This document shows positions 6,580 through 13,441 of a DNA stretch of 13,441 nucleotides, in pieces. The stretch is from assembly GCA_965369035.1 (NCBI GenBank), contig CBDUPF010000079.1, positions 1 to 13,441 of the forward strand, read 5' to 3'. Under the pieces are notes generated by a model. It had not been told where the DNA came from and did not search any database. It worked only from the letters and a program-made list of their open reading frames with translations. This stretch comes from Aliishimia sp965369035 (GTDB lineage: Bacteria > Pseudomonadota > Alphaproteobacteria > Rhodobacterales > Rhodobacteraceae). Position numbers and translations under genes: made by a program. Every line of letters starts with the position of its first letter. Positions within the stretch are counted from its first letter, which is position 1.

Positions 6580-6866
6580 GCTACTTCCTTCTTGTATTCA
6601 CGTTCCGCGGCCAGTGCCGCCTCGACTACAGCGACGAATTCGGGCGCAAGGTGCGGGTTGCGACGATACCGGACCCATTGTGCGTCACGGCGATCCATCA
6701 CAAGCCCAGCCTCGCGCAGTACCTTCATATGGCGGGACATCCGGCTTTGACTCGTGTCCAGCTTCGTCATCAGTTCGCAGACACAGTGCTCCGCGCCATC
6801 TTCAAGGAGCCGCATCGCACCAAGACGAGTCGGTTCCGCAAGCGCGCTGAGTATCGTGAGAATCAT
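6576..6866 (-). CDS. arsR: ArsR-family metalloid-responsive repressor
   Basis: This is a 96-residue winged-helix regulator. Its helix-turn-helix region contains EHCVCELMTKLDTSQSRMSR (residues 27-46), and C28-V-C30 is the classic As(III)/Sb(III)-binding motif of E. coli-type ArsR. The N-terminal ALAEPTRL and the wing VRYRR (65-69) also fit the family. I prefer the ATG at 6866, which has GGGG 6 bases upstream; the ATG at 6878 (four residues longer) is possible. A longer frame from a TTG at 6932 is unlikely, because that codon is part of the FNR box and the segment spans the operator. The gene is the first of a three-gene operon with the permease and thioredoxin-like genes, and it probably represses its own promoter. 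Confidence 0.9.
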   Translation of the reverse strand: MILTILSALAEPTRLGAMRLLEDGAEHCVCELMTKLDTSQSRMSRHMKVLREAGLVMDRRDAQWVRYRRNPHLAPEFVAVVEAALAAEREYKKEVA

Positions 6867-6881
6867 TGGCTGCCCCATCTT

Positions 6882-6900
6882 CTTATGCGCATAAGCGCAT
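6882..6900. promoter_or_regulatory. Probable ArsR operator (overlapping palindromes)
   Basis: CTTATGCGCATAAG (6882-6895) is a perfect 14-base palindrome. It overlaps ATGCGCATAAGCGCAT (6885-6900), in which ATGCGC and GCGCAT are inverted around four bases. The site lies directly upstream of arsR, about 30 bases downstream of the FNR-box centre, covering where the -10 region and start point should be. Autorepression by ArsR is the simplest reading; direct binding is inferred. Confidence 0.65.
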
Positions 6901-6918
6901 GAGCCGGAGTCGGTCGCA

Positions 6919-6932
6919 TTGATCTGGGTCAA
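6919..6932. promoter_or_regulatory. FNR/Crp-type box upstream of arsR
   Basis: TTGATCTGGGTCAA matches the TTGAT-N4-(A/G)TCAA consensus recognised by FnrL, Dnr and NnrR regulators in alphaproteobacteria. If it acts as a class II activator (centre near -41.5), transcription would start near 6884 on the minus strand, giving a leader of about 18 bases to the preferred arsR start. The regulator could respond to oxygen (FnrL) or to nitric oxide (Dnr/NnrR); the box alone does not say which. Confidence 0.7.
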
Positions 6933-6970
6933 TCCGCAGCCGGCGGTTTGAAAGAAGAGCGGTCAAGCGT

Positions 6971-7000
6971 CGTCCCCCTGCCGCAACCGCACCGGGGACG
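6971..7000 (-). terminator. Candidate terminator or 3' hairpin after moeA
   Basis: CGTCCCC and GGGGACG are perfect 7-base arms around a 16-base GC-rich loop, starting 56 bases after the moeA stop and upstream of the arsR promoter. The position fits the end of the nar operon. No U-run follows, so it may be a Rho-dependent end or an mRNA-stabilising hairpin rather than an intrinsic terminator. Confidence 0.4.
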
Positions 7001-7056
7001 GCGTGATCATCCTGTCCCGATTTCAGTAGATGCAGCACGGCAACGTCGTCTGTCGC

Positions 7057-8331
7057 TCACATCTGGCAGAAGGGCTGGAATTCGACGAGCGCGCCGGACG
7101 GCAAGTGGTCGACGTCCGCGGGCAGGAAAATCAGACCGTCCGCATGTGGCAGGAGGCCTACCCGCGCCGAATGCGTGGCCTCCTCGAAGGCAACGACCTC
7201 CCGGCCGTTTGCCTCGAACCCGGATATCGTCGCGGGGCGCAGTTCGCAGCGGCCGGGCTTGCGACGGATGGGGGCGGCGGTGACGACGTGGCGGCGGTTC
7301 GGACCGCGGCCGATTTCCGCGGTCAGCCTGCGGACCAGTGCCGTGCCGAATACCTGCCATGTGACGAAGGCCGCCAGCGGATTGCCGGGCAATCCAAGCC
7401 AGTGCGCGGTTCCGAGGCGGCCGAAGGACACGGGCTTGCCCGGCTTGATCGCGACGCCGCTGAACACGATCTCTCCACCCAGACCGGAAAGGGCGGGCTT
7501 CACGTGGTCCTCTTCCCCCACCGACACGCCACCTGTGGTGATGACAAGATCGGCACGCCTGGCCAGGTCACGCATCGTTTCGGCAATGTCCGCGCGATCG
7601 TCTGCGCAACGCACGATTGCGACAAGATCCAGGTGCGCGCCGCCCAGCGCCGCGGTCAGCATCGGTGTGTTCACGTCTCCGATCTGACCCGGCGTCCGGG
7701 ACGCACCGGCTGCGCATACCTCGTCGCCCGTCACCAGCAGTGCAACGCGCAGCCGTCTGCGGACCCGGGCACTACCGGCCCCGGCCGCGGCCAGGGCGGC
7801 GATTTCCCTCGGGCCGAGCCGACACCCACTATCCAGGACGACAGCGCCCGCAGCCATGTCGTCTCCCGCGCGCCGGATGTTGAGCCCGGGTGCGGGGCGT
7901 CGGTCAAACCGGATCACATCGCCGTCCCGATGGACATCCTCCTGCATGATGACGGCATCCGCGCCATCGGGAACCGGGGCGCCGGTGAAGATGCGGGCCG
8001 CCGCGGGCCCGGCCAGCGGTTCGCCCCCCTGCCCGGCCGGAATCCGCGCGATCACCGGCAGCGACCATGGCCCGTCGCCGGTCAGACCGGAGGTCACCAC
8101 CGCATAGCCATCCATCGCCGCGTTGTCGAAGGGCGGAGCCATGGATCGCGACCTGACAGGCTGGGCCAGGATCCGTCCCGCGACCCGAGCGAGCGGCACA
8201 ACGTCTGTCCCACGAACAGGGCTTGCAAGCGCGGCAATGCGGTCGAGCGCGTCGTCGATGCCGATCAGATCGTCGAGATTGTGCCTGTCGCAGCCGCATC
8301 CCGGTGACGCGATAGCCTGGTGGATCGTCAT
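7057..8331 (-). CDS. moeA: Molybdopterin molybdenumtransferase MoeA
   Basis: This 424-residue enzyme inserts molybdate into adenylylated molybdopterin, giving the Mo cofactor that NarG needs after conversion to the bis-MGD form. Family motifs in order: PPFDNAAMDGYAV (66-78), RIFTGAPVPDGADAVIMQED (113-132), TGDE (201-204), TTGGVSVGEEDHV (265-277), KPGKP (296-300) and LGLPGNPLAAF (312-322), followed by the C-terminal beta domain. The ATG at 8331 has a strong AGGAGG site 7 bases upstream and overlaps the carbonic anhydrase stop (ATGA, 8328-8331); the longer frame to 8373 is unlikely. The N-terminus holds a small Cys-rich element, GCGCDRHN (11-18), ahead of the usual first helix. It is the last gene of the nar operon. 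Confidence 0.95.
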   Translation of the reverse strand: MTIHQAIASPGCGCDRHNLDDLIGIDDALDRIAALASPVRGTDVVPLARVAGRILAQPVRSRSMAPPFDNAAMDGYAVVTSGLTGDGPWSLPVIARIPAGQGGEPLAGPAAARIFTGAPVPDGADAVIMQEDVHRDGDVIRFDRRPAPGLNIRRAGDDMAAGAVVLDSGCRLGPREIAALAAAGAGSARVRRRLRVALLVTGDEVCAAGASRTPGQIGDVNTPMLTAALGGAHLDLVAIVRCADDRADIAETMRDLARRADLVITTGGVSVGEEDHVKPALSGLGGEIVFSGVAIKPGKPVSFGRLGTAHWLGLPGNPLAAFVTWQVFGTALVRRLTAEIGRGPNRRHVVTAAPIRRKPGRCELRPATISGFEANGREVVAFEEATHSARVGLLPHADGLIFLPADVDHLPSGALVEFQPFCQM

Positions 8332-8945
8332 GGTCCTGCCTCCTGTCCGAAATGGCCGGGCCCGATATTGCAATCGAGATCCCGCAAGCGCCCGTCCTTC
8401 AATCCGTAGATCAGGCCATGGACGCGGATATCGGCGCTACGCGCCCATGCCTTTTGCAGGATCGGCGTTTCACATACGCGCCTGACCCCTTCGACCACGT
8501 TCCATTCGGCCAACCGGTCCCGTTGTGCCTCGACGTCGGGCTCTCTCCCGAGGTCCACAGCATAGGCACGCGCCAGCCGCCGGATCGGCTCGAGCCAATG
8601 GTCGGCAAGACCGTGCGGCACATCCTCCGTCGCGGCCTTGACCCCGCCACAGCCATAGTGGCCGCAAACGATGATTTCCCTTACCTCAAGGACCTCGACC
8701 GCGAACTCCAGCGCCGACAAAAGGTTCAGGTCGGTAGAATGGACAACATTGGCCACGTTGCGATGAACGAACACCTCGCCCGGGTCGAGACCGGCAACCA
8801 CGTTTGCCGGAACCCGGCTGTCCGAACAGCCGATCCAGAAGAACTCCGGCGCCTGGAGCGCGGCCAGCCGGGTGAAATACTCCGGCTCCTGTGCCTGGCG
8901 CTTTGCCGACCAGTCCCGGTTCCGCGCAAGAAGATCATTCAGCAT
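8328..8945 (-). CDS. Beta-class carbonic anhydrase
   Basis: This 205-residue enzyme reversibly hydrates CO2 to bicarbonate. Zinc ligands are visible as C40 (WIGCSDSR, with the D42/R44 dyad) and H96/C99 (CGHYGCGG). The HRNVANVV segment (61-68) is also characteristic. It has no signal peptide, so it should be cytoplasmic. Its start lies 11 bases inside the end of the hemerythrin gene, with GGAGAA about 5 bases upstream, and its stop overlaps the moeA start. Co-transcription with narGHJI suggests a role in CO2/bicarbonate or pH balance during nitrate respiration; that link is an inference. Confidence 0.95.
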   Translation of the reverse strand: MLNDLLARNRDWSAKRQAQEPEYFTRLAALQAPEFFWIGCSDSRVPANVVAGLDPGEVFVHRNVANVVHSTDLNLLSALEFAVEVLEVREIIVCGHYGCGGVKAATEDVPHGLADHWLEPIRRLARAYAVDLGREPDVEAQRDRLAEWNVVEGVRRVCETPILQKAWARSADIRVHGLIYGLKDGRLRDLDCNIGPGHFGQEAGP

Positions 8946-9504
8946 CCGAGTTCTCCGCCTGCGGGGGCAGCCCGCGCCGCGACCGCATGCGCCGCGACAA
9001 TGCGCTGAGATCGGCCCGGGTCAGGCGCGCGCGCGCTATCGGCAGCACGATCGCGTTCTCGGCCACGAGGTGACGGCGCACATGCCCGGCGAACCGGGCC
9101 AGCGTGGCGCGATCCTCGGCGCCAAGGTCGCACCCGGTGTCGACACAGGCGGACAGGGCCGCGCACACCTCCGGCAGCAGGCGCATCGCTTCATCCTGAT
9201 CGCACCGGATGCGGGAAATGGCGCTTTCGATCGCATCTTCCGCCGTGCAGCGCCGCGTCAGCAACGGAAACAGATCCTCGACCTCGTCGCGTATGTGCAC
9301 ACTCAATTCCTCGTTCAGGAAGCGCAGCACCGTCAGCCCGACCTGTCGATCGAATGAGGCGGCGGAGGCGAGGTCGTCGATCTGTCCGCAGATCAGGCGT
9401 TCACGCAGGTGATCCTGGCTGATGAAGTCCAGGGGCTCGCCCAGCAGGTCCAGATCCGTGGGCGACAGGCCGCTCCCGCGTCGGGCTGGTTCCGGGTGCT
9501 TCAT
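8935..9504 (-). CDS. Hemerythrin-like HHE-domain protein
   Basis: This 189-residue helical protein has the spaced His/Glu pattern of a diiron hemerythrin fold: H32 (SQDHLRERL), H70 with E74/E76 (SVHIRDEVEDLFP), and H141/H145 with E149 (HVRRHLVAEN). The third-helix position that usually reads E/D-H is DQD (102-104), so one iron ligand may be altered. Such proteins bind O2 or NO, or handle iron, and related ones are common beside denitrification genes. The ATG at 9504 has AAAGGG 6 bases upstream; the longer frame to 9834 lies inside the isomerase gene. It begins 20 bases after the isomerase stop and overlaps carbonic anhydrase by 11 bases. A sensor, scavenger or repair role remains open. Confidence 0.8.
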   Translation of the reverse strand: MKHPEPARRGSGLSPTDLDLLGEPLDFISQDHLRERLICGQIDDLASAASFDRQVGLTVLRFLNEELSVHIRDEVEDLFPLLTRRCTAEDAIESAISRIRCDQDEAMRLLPEVCAALSACVDTGCDLGAEDRATLARFAGHVRRHLVAENAIVLPIARARLTRADLSALSRRMRSRRGLPPQAENSDAE

Positions 9505-9524
9505 GACACGCCCTTTCGCGCGGC

Positions 9525-10319
9525 TCAGATGGGTGCAAGGCTCGCGCCCTCGATTTCGGCGTCCCTGGCCAGCGTCTCGACGAAGTCGCGCGACGCGCGC
9601 GCCCAGGCCGTCTTCTCCAGCGCTTGCGCGATCTTGGGCCGAACGGTCTCGTAGGGCAGGACCTCGCCCGGTGCGATGGCGTTCATGCGGATGATGTGCC
9701 AGCCGTGCCGCGACAAGACAGGCACGGGCGTGATGCTGCCGTCGGCCAGCGTGCGCAGCGCCGCTTCGAATTCCGGCACGGTATCGCCCGGGCCAAGCTG
9801 GCCCAGATATCCGCCCGAGGACTTCGACCCGCAATCGCTGTCACGGGCTGCACGCTCGAAGCCCTTGGCGTCGCCATCCAGAGTTGTCAGCAGGGCCTGC
9901 GCCCGGGCTTCGGCCGCCTTGCGCTCTTCCGCGTCGCGCGGATCGCAGGCACAGAGAATATGAGAGACATCCCACAAAGGCGCCGACCGGTAGCGGCCCG
10001 GATCCTTTTCCCATTCCGCTCGCACGTCGTCTTCGGTGACCGGCGCTATGGCCAGTGCGTCGTCCAGCAGGGCGCGGATCAGGGACTCCTCTTCGGTTTC
10101 GACGCGCCCGGGGGCCAATTCCACGGGATCGGGAACAAGCCCGCGCCGCCGCGCCTCCTGCAACAGCAGCGCGCGGATCGCGAGCGCCTGCGCGGCCTTG
10201 CGCCAGGCGATACCGGGCTTGTCCTTCGGGGCGCTGTGGTTCTGGGCCTCGGCGGCAATCGCCGCCGAGGGTATGGTCTCGCCGTTCACGACGACGTCGG
10301 GGAAAAGGGCAACGTTCAT
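9525..10319 (-). CDS. Parvulin-type (PpiC) peptidyl-prolyl isomerase of the nar operon
   Basis: This 264-residue protein has an N-terminal helical chaperone-like region (about 1-110) and a PpiC rotamase domain (about 115-212). The domain is marked by VSHILCACD (118-126), SSGGYLGQLGPGDTVPEF (167-184) and SRHGWHIIRM (203-212), with H120 and H208 at parvulin active-site positions. There is no signal peptide, unlike SurA or PrsA, so it probably works in the cytoplasm. A PpiC gene directly after narI is also known from Pseudomonas aeruginosa, which supports a role in folding or maturing the nitrate reductase. It starts 5 bases after the narI stop, with GGAG in the end of narI as ribosome site. Confidence 0.9.
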   Translation of the reverse strand: MNVALFPDVVVNGETIPSAAIAAEAQNHSAPKDKPGIAWRKAAQALAIRALLLQEARRRGLVPDPVELAPGRVETEEESLIRALLDDALAIAPVTEDDVRAEWEKDPGRYRSAPLWDVSHILCACDPRDAEERKAAEARAQALLTTLDGDAKGFERAARDSDCGSKSSGGYLGQLGPGDTVPEFEAALRTLADGSITPVPVLSRHGWHIIRMNAIAPGEVLPYETVRPKIAQALEKTAWARASRDFVETLARDAEIEGASLAPI

Positions 10320-10324
10320 CGTCC

Positions 10325-11110
10325 CTACTCCGCCGGAGTCGTGCTGGACGGGCCGCGCTTGGCCTGCAACTCGTCAAAGGCGCGGCGGCGCTCGTCAAGC
10401 GGACGGCTGCGGCGCGAGCGCACGATCTGGTAGCCGGGCCGTGTCAGCAGGTAGCGGAATGGCGCCGCAAAGCCCGACCAGATGTGCACCAGCCGTGTGA
10501 ACGGAAAGAGTATGGTAATGATCAGGCCAAGGAAGATGTGCAGCTTGTAGAGCCAGTGCACGTCCACCACCGTGACCCACGCGTTGATGTTCCAGCTCAC
10601 CACGCTTTGCGACCATGTCATGAACCGCACCATTTCCGAGCCATCCATATGCTGCAGCGTCTGGGTGATCGTCAGCAGGCCGATGGCGAGCTGAAGCCAG
10701 ATCAGCATCATGATCAGGATGTCCGGGACGGTCGATGTCACGCGGATGCGCGGATCGACCAGACGGCGATGCAGCAGCATGGTGGAGCCGATCAGCGCGG
10801 CGATGCCGGCCGGGCCGCCGATCAGTACGGCCATCCATTGCTTCAGCCCGTACGGAATGCCCAGCGAATCCAGCACCCAGACCGGCGTGAAAAGCCCGAC
10901 CAGGTGGCCGAAGAACACCGTGAGAATGCCCACATGAAACAGGATCGAGCCCCAGACCAATTGCTTGCGGCGCAACAGCTGGCTTGACGAACTTTTCCAC
11001 GTGAAAGGGTCGCGTTCATAGCGCGCAATGGATCCCACGAGGAAAACCGTCAGCGCGACATAGGGCATGACCCCGAAGATGACGAAATTGAAGTCGAAAT
11101 CGCCGAACAT
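10325..11110 (-). CDS. narI: Respiratory nitrate reductase gamma subunit (cytochrome b)
   Basis: This 261-residue membrane subunit oxidises quinol and passes electrons through two b haems to NarH. It has five hydrophobic segments. The haem ligands H59 and H69 (FHVGILTVFFGH) and H191 and H209 (KLHIFLG, RLVHIWS) closely match E. coli NarI H56, H66, H187 and H205 in position and spacing. The C-terminus is a positively charged cytoplasmic tail. It starts one base after the narJ stop, with GGAGCG as ribosome site. Confidence 0.97.
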   Translation of the reverse strand: MFGDFDFNFVIFGVMPYVALTVFLVGSIARYERDPFTWKSSSSQLLRRKQLVWGSILFHVGILTVFFGHLVGLFTPVWVLDSLGIPYGLKQWMAVLIGGPAGIAALIGSTMLLHRRLVDPRIRVTSTVPDILIMMLIWLQLAIGLLTITQTLQHMDGSEMVRFMTWSQSVVSWNINAWVTVVDVHWLYKLHIFLGLIITILFPFTRLVHIWSGFAAPFRYLLTRPGYQIVRSRRSRPLDERRRAFDELQAKRGPSSTTPAE

Positions 11111-11111
11111 G

Positions 11112-11813
11112 TCATACGCTCCTGTTCAATGGATTGGGGGCTGGCCGTTCGCCCGGTCCGCCCATGTTGGCCAGCATGTCGCGGACCTGGGGACACCCGG
11201 CGTTCGGGTCTGGGCCGAAGGTGACCTCGGTTTCCTCCCAGACGGCATCCAGCGCGGCCAGGTCCGAGGGGTCGTCGTCGGGCCGTGCCAGCATTTCCGC
11301 CACCGCCTCCGCGTCGGCCTCTACGCCGGCAAGCTGCAAGAGAGCGGCGAATGCGGCGTCATATCCGCTCTGGCGGCGGACGAGCCGGGCGCGCAGGGCG
11401 TCGAGGATATGTGCCGCGTCCGCCAGGGTATCCTGGGCCTCGGCGAAGAATTCCAGCAGCACCGGAAGGTGATCGGGCAGTTCCGAGGTGGCGGGTTCGA
11501 ACCCGCCCTCCCGGTAGGTTTCGATCAGGCTGACCATCGCGCCACCCCTGTCCCGGCTTTCGCCGTGGACATGCTCGAAGAGGTTCAGCGACAAGGCCCG
11601 CGACCGGTCGAAGAGCATGACATAGCTCTCCTGCAGGTCGTAGAGATCGCCCTGCCCCAGTACGTCGACGAGCCTTTGCAACGCGGCCCCCGTGTCGGGA
11701 GCGATGCGCGGATCAGCGGCCAGAACGGCGCCGATCTCGGGCATGGCGCCCTGAAGCTCGTGCGTCGGATAGCTCAGGATCAGCGATAGCGACTTGAGAG
11801 TGCGGTCCATCAT
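11112..11813 (-). CDS. narJ: Nitrate reductase assembly chaperone
   Basis: This 233-residue protein (232 if the second Met is used) is the system-specific chaperone that binds apo-NarG, allowing Mo-cofactor and FeS insertion and membrane docking; it is not part of the final enzyme. Family motifs are LNLFEHVHGESRDRGGAM (76-93) and ELPDHLPVLLEF (111-122). The start ATG at 11813 shares one base with the narH stop (TGATG), with GGAG upstream. The open frame extends into narH up to 12284, but that part is antiparallel-frame noise. Confidence 0.95.
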   Translation of the reverse strand: MMDRTLKSLSLILSYPTHELQGAMPEIGAVLAADPRIAPDTGAALQRLVDVLGQGDLYDLQESYVMLFDRSRALSLNLFEHVHGESRDRGGAMVSLIETYREGGFEPATSELPDHLPVLLEFFAEAQDTLADAAHILDALRARLVRRQSGYDAAFAALLQLAGVEADAEAVAEMLARPDDDPSDLAALDAVWEETEVTFGPDPNAGCPQVRDMLANMGGPGERPAPNPLNRSV

Positions 11814-13339
11814 CAGAACGTCTCCGTCGGAAGGGCAAAGGGCTTCTTCTTGCCGCCGAACAGCGTGGTCTTGCCCGAGCTGCCGGTGGAGCAGCCGTTG
11901 CCGTCCGTGAACCCGCAGCCGCCGCGGATTTCGGCGCCGGTTTCGTTCTGCTCGCGGTGCGCCGTCGGGATCGCGAAGCGATCTTCGTAATCGGCGATGG
12001 CCATGATCTTGTACATGTCCTCGATCACCCGGCCCGACATGCCGACGCGGGCGGCAATCGCCTCGTCCCGCACGCCGTCGACACTCAGCGCCCGCATGTA
12101 GAGACGCATGGCCGACATCCGCTCCAGCGCGTGAACGATCGGGTTTTCGTCGCCGGCCGTCAGCATGTTGGCGAGGTATTTCACCGGGATCCGCAGGCTG
12201 CGCACGTCGGGCATCTGATCGCTCATCGCGATCTGACCGGCCTGAGCGGCGTTCTGGATCGGCGACAGCGGCGGGATGTACCACACCATCGGCAGGGTCC
12301 GGTATTCGGGGTGCAGCGGGAAGGCCACCTTCCAGTCCATCGCCATCTTCCAGACCGGGCTGACCTTCGCGGCCTCGATCCAGTCGTCGGGCACACCGTC
12401 ACGGCGGGCGGCGGCGATCACCTCGGGGTCGTTGGGGTCGAGGAAGACGTCGAGCTGCGCGCCATAGAGGTCCGTTTCCCGCTCCGAACTCGCCGCCGCC
12501 TCGATCTTGTCGGCGTCATAGAGGATCACGCCGAGATAGCGGATGCGGCCGACGCAGGTTTCCGAACAGACCGTCGGCTGGCCGCTTTCGATGCGCGGGT
12601 AGCAGAAGGTGCATTTCTCCGACTTGCCGGTGTCCCAGTTGTAGTAGACCTTCTTGTAGGGACAGCCCGAGATGCACATCCGCCAGCCGCGGCATTTCTC
12701 CTGGTCGATGAGAACGATCCCGTCCTCCTCGCGCTTGTAGATCGCGCCCGAGGGGCAGGAAGCAGAACAGGTCGGGTTGAGGCAATGCTCGCAAAGCCGC
12801 GGCAGATACATCATGAAGGTATTTTCATACTCTCCATAGATCTCCTTCTGCACGTTCTCGAAGTTGTAGTCCTGCGACCGCTTGGAGAATTCGCCGCCGA
12901 GGATCTCCTCCCAGTTCGGACCCTTCTCGATCTTTTCCATCCGCTCGCCGGTGATCTTCGACCGGGGGCGCGCCGTGGGAAAGGCGGTCATGTCAGGGGC
13001 GGATTTCAGGTGGTGATAGTCGAAGTCGAACGGCTCGTAGTAGTCGTCGATCTCCGGCATGGAGGGGTTGGCGAAGATGTTCGCCAGGATCCGCCACTTG
13101 GATCCCTGCTTGGGATGCAGCTTTCCGCTCGCCGACCGCGCCCAGCCTCCGTTCCAGCGTTTCTGGTTTTCCCAGTCGGTGGGATAGCCGGTGCCGGGCT
13201 TGGTCTCCACGTTGTTGAACCAAGCGTATTCGACGCCGTCGCGGCTCGTCCAGACGTTCTTGCATGTGACGGAGCAGGTGTGGCACCCGATGCATTTGTC
13301 GAGGTTCAGAACCTTGCCGATTTGCGCGCGAACTCTCAT
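11813..13339 (-). CDS. narH: Respiratory nitrate reductase beta subunit (iron-sulfur)
   Basis: This 508-residue cytoplasmic subunit relays electrons from NarI to NarG through four FeS clusters. Cys groups are at 16/19/22/26, 183/186/191/195, 216/222/226 and 243/246/258/262. In the third group W219 (CRGWRMC) replaces a Cys, the hallmark of the [3Fe-4S] cluster in NarH. Length and spacing match E. coli NarH (512). The tail has an unusual Gly/Cys-containing stretch (GGCGFTDGNGC, about 479-489) near a Lys-rich end. The start overlaps the narG stop (ATGA, 13336-13339), with TGGAGG inside narG. Confidence 0.98.
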   Translation of the reverse strand: MRVRAQIGKVLNLDKCIGCHTCSVTCKNVWTSRDGVEYAWFNNVETKPGTGYPTDWENQKRWNGGWARSASGKLHPKQGSKWRILANIFANPSMPEIDDYYEPFDFDYHHLKSAPDMTAFPTARPRSKITGERMEKIEKGPNWEEILGGEFSKRSQDYNFENVQKEIYGEYENTFMMYLPRLCEHCLNPTCSASCPSGAIYKREEDGIVLIDQEKCRGWRMCISGCPYKKVYYNWDTGKSEKCTFCYPRIESGQPTVCSETCVGRIRYLGVILYDADKIEAAASSERETDLYGAQLDVFLDPNDPEVIAAARRDGVPDDWIEAAKVSPVWKMAMDWKVAFPLHPEYRTLPMVWYIPPLSPIQNAAQAGQIAMSDQMPDVRSLRIPVKYLANMLTAGDENPIVHALERMSAMRLYMRALSVDGVRDEAIAARVGMSGRVIEDMYKIMAIADYEDRFAIPTAHREQNETGAEIRGGCGFTDGNGCSTGSSGKTTLFGGKKKPFALPTETF

Positions 13340-13441
13340 TCCGCTGCCTCCACTTTGCTGGTTGCGGGCGTGTCGAGCCAGTCAACCTTCTTCATTTTCC
13401 GCACGATCACGAACTCGTCGCGGTTGCTGCCCACGGTGCCG
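13336..13441 (-). CDS. narG: Respiratory nitrate reductase alpha subunit, C-terminal end (partial)
   Basis: Only the last 34 codons are in the window. The peptide contains DEFVIVRKMKKVDWLDTP, typical of the NarG C-terminus, and ends at a TGA overlapping the narH ATG. NarG carries the Mo-bis-MGD site where nitrate is reduced. The gene continues beyond the right edge, and the operon's promoter is not visible. Confidence 0.93.
   Translation of the reverse strand, partial: GTVGSNRDEFVIVRKMKKVDWLDTPATSKVEAAE

Noticed and set aside
7030..8307. 425-codon plus-strand open frame
   Set aside because: It is antisense to moeA, which carries every expected motif; the frame is a GC-rich codon-position shadow.
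9505..9834. N-terminal extension of the hemerythrin-like protein
   Set aside because: It overlaps the rotamase domain of the isomerase gene and shows no domain; the ATG at 9504 has a proper ribosome site.
11814..12284. N-terminal extension of narJ
   Set aside because: It is embedded in narH in another frame and Arg-rich; NarJ homology begins at MMDRTL or MDRTL.
1..13441. Mobile element, CRISPR or tRNA/rRNA content
   Set aside because: No transposase or integrase frame, spaced repeat array, or tRNA-like cloverleaf was seen on either strand.

Overview
The window looks like part of a high-GC alphaproteobacterial chromosome, most likely a Rhodobacterales/Roseobacter-type denitrifier. That call rests on codon use and on the style of the Nar, MoeA and FNR-box sequences; no 16S or other taxonomic marker is present. 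Every gene I accept is on the minus strand, so transcription runs from the right end of the window to the left. The genes are tightly packed with many ATGA start/stop overlaps. The large plus-strand open frames are antisense shadows of GC-rich genes.

Block A (13441 down to 7057) is a respiratory nitrate reductase operon. It holds the last 34 codons of narG, then narH, narJ, narI, a cytoplasmic parvulin-type prolyl isomerase, a hemerythrin-like (HHE) protein, a beta-carbonic anhydrase and moeA. Gaps are 5 bases or fewer, or the genes overlap, except for the 20 bases between the isomerase and hemerythrin genes. NarGHI is the membrane quinol:nitrate reductase, NarJ its chaperone, and MoeA inserts molybdenum into the cofactor that NarG needs. 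The carbonic anhydrase and the hemerythrin between the isomerase and moeA are the less expected members.

Block B (about 6932 down to 5248) is a small operon: an ArsR repressor with the CVC metalloid-binding motif, a PF03773 (ArsP-type) permease with an FCSCSS motif, and a 78-residue CxxC thioredoxin-like protein. Its promoter region has a clear FNR/Crp-type box (TTGATCTGGGTCAA) and, about 30 bases downstream, overlapping palindromes that should be the ArsR operator. This suggests that anoxia or NO signalling and metalloid sensing are combined at one promoter.

Block C (5000 down to 218) is a five-gene redox operon whose function I cannot name. It encodes a multi-pass membrane protein resembling a catalytically dead CPBP (CAAX-protease-like) protein, a ferric-reductase-type haem b membrane domain fused to an FAD/NAD(P)H reductase domain, a 2[4Fe-4S] ferredoxin, a second stand-alone ferric-reductase-like haem b protein, and a Tat-signal-bearing flavoprotein of the fumarate reductase/AprA superfamily with a Pro/Gly-rich insert. 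Together they look like a chain carrying NAD(P)H electrons across or along the membrane to a flavoprotein reductase with an unknown acceptor. A sigma70-like promoter with a palindrome filling its spacer precedes the block. This is the best candidate here for an undescribed system.

The non-coding stretches (1-217, 4997-5247, 6867-7056) are each under 300 bases. They contain the promoter and operator elements and several inverted repeats listed below. I see no tRNA, rRNA, CRISPR array, insertion sequence or attachment site.
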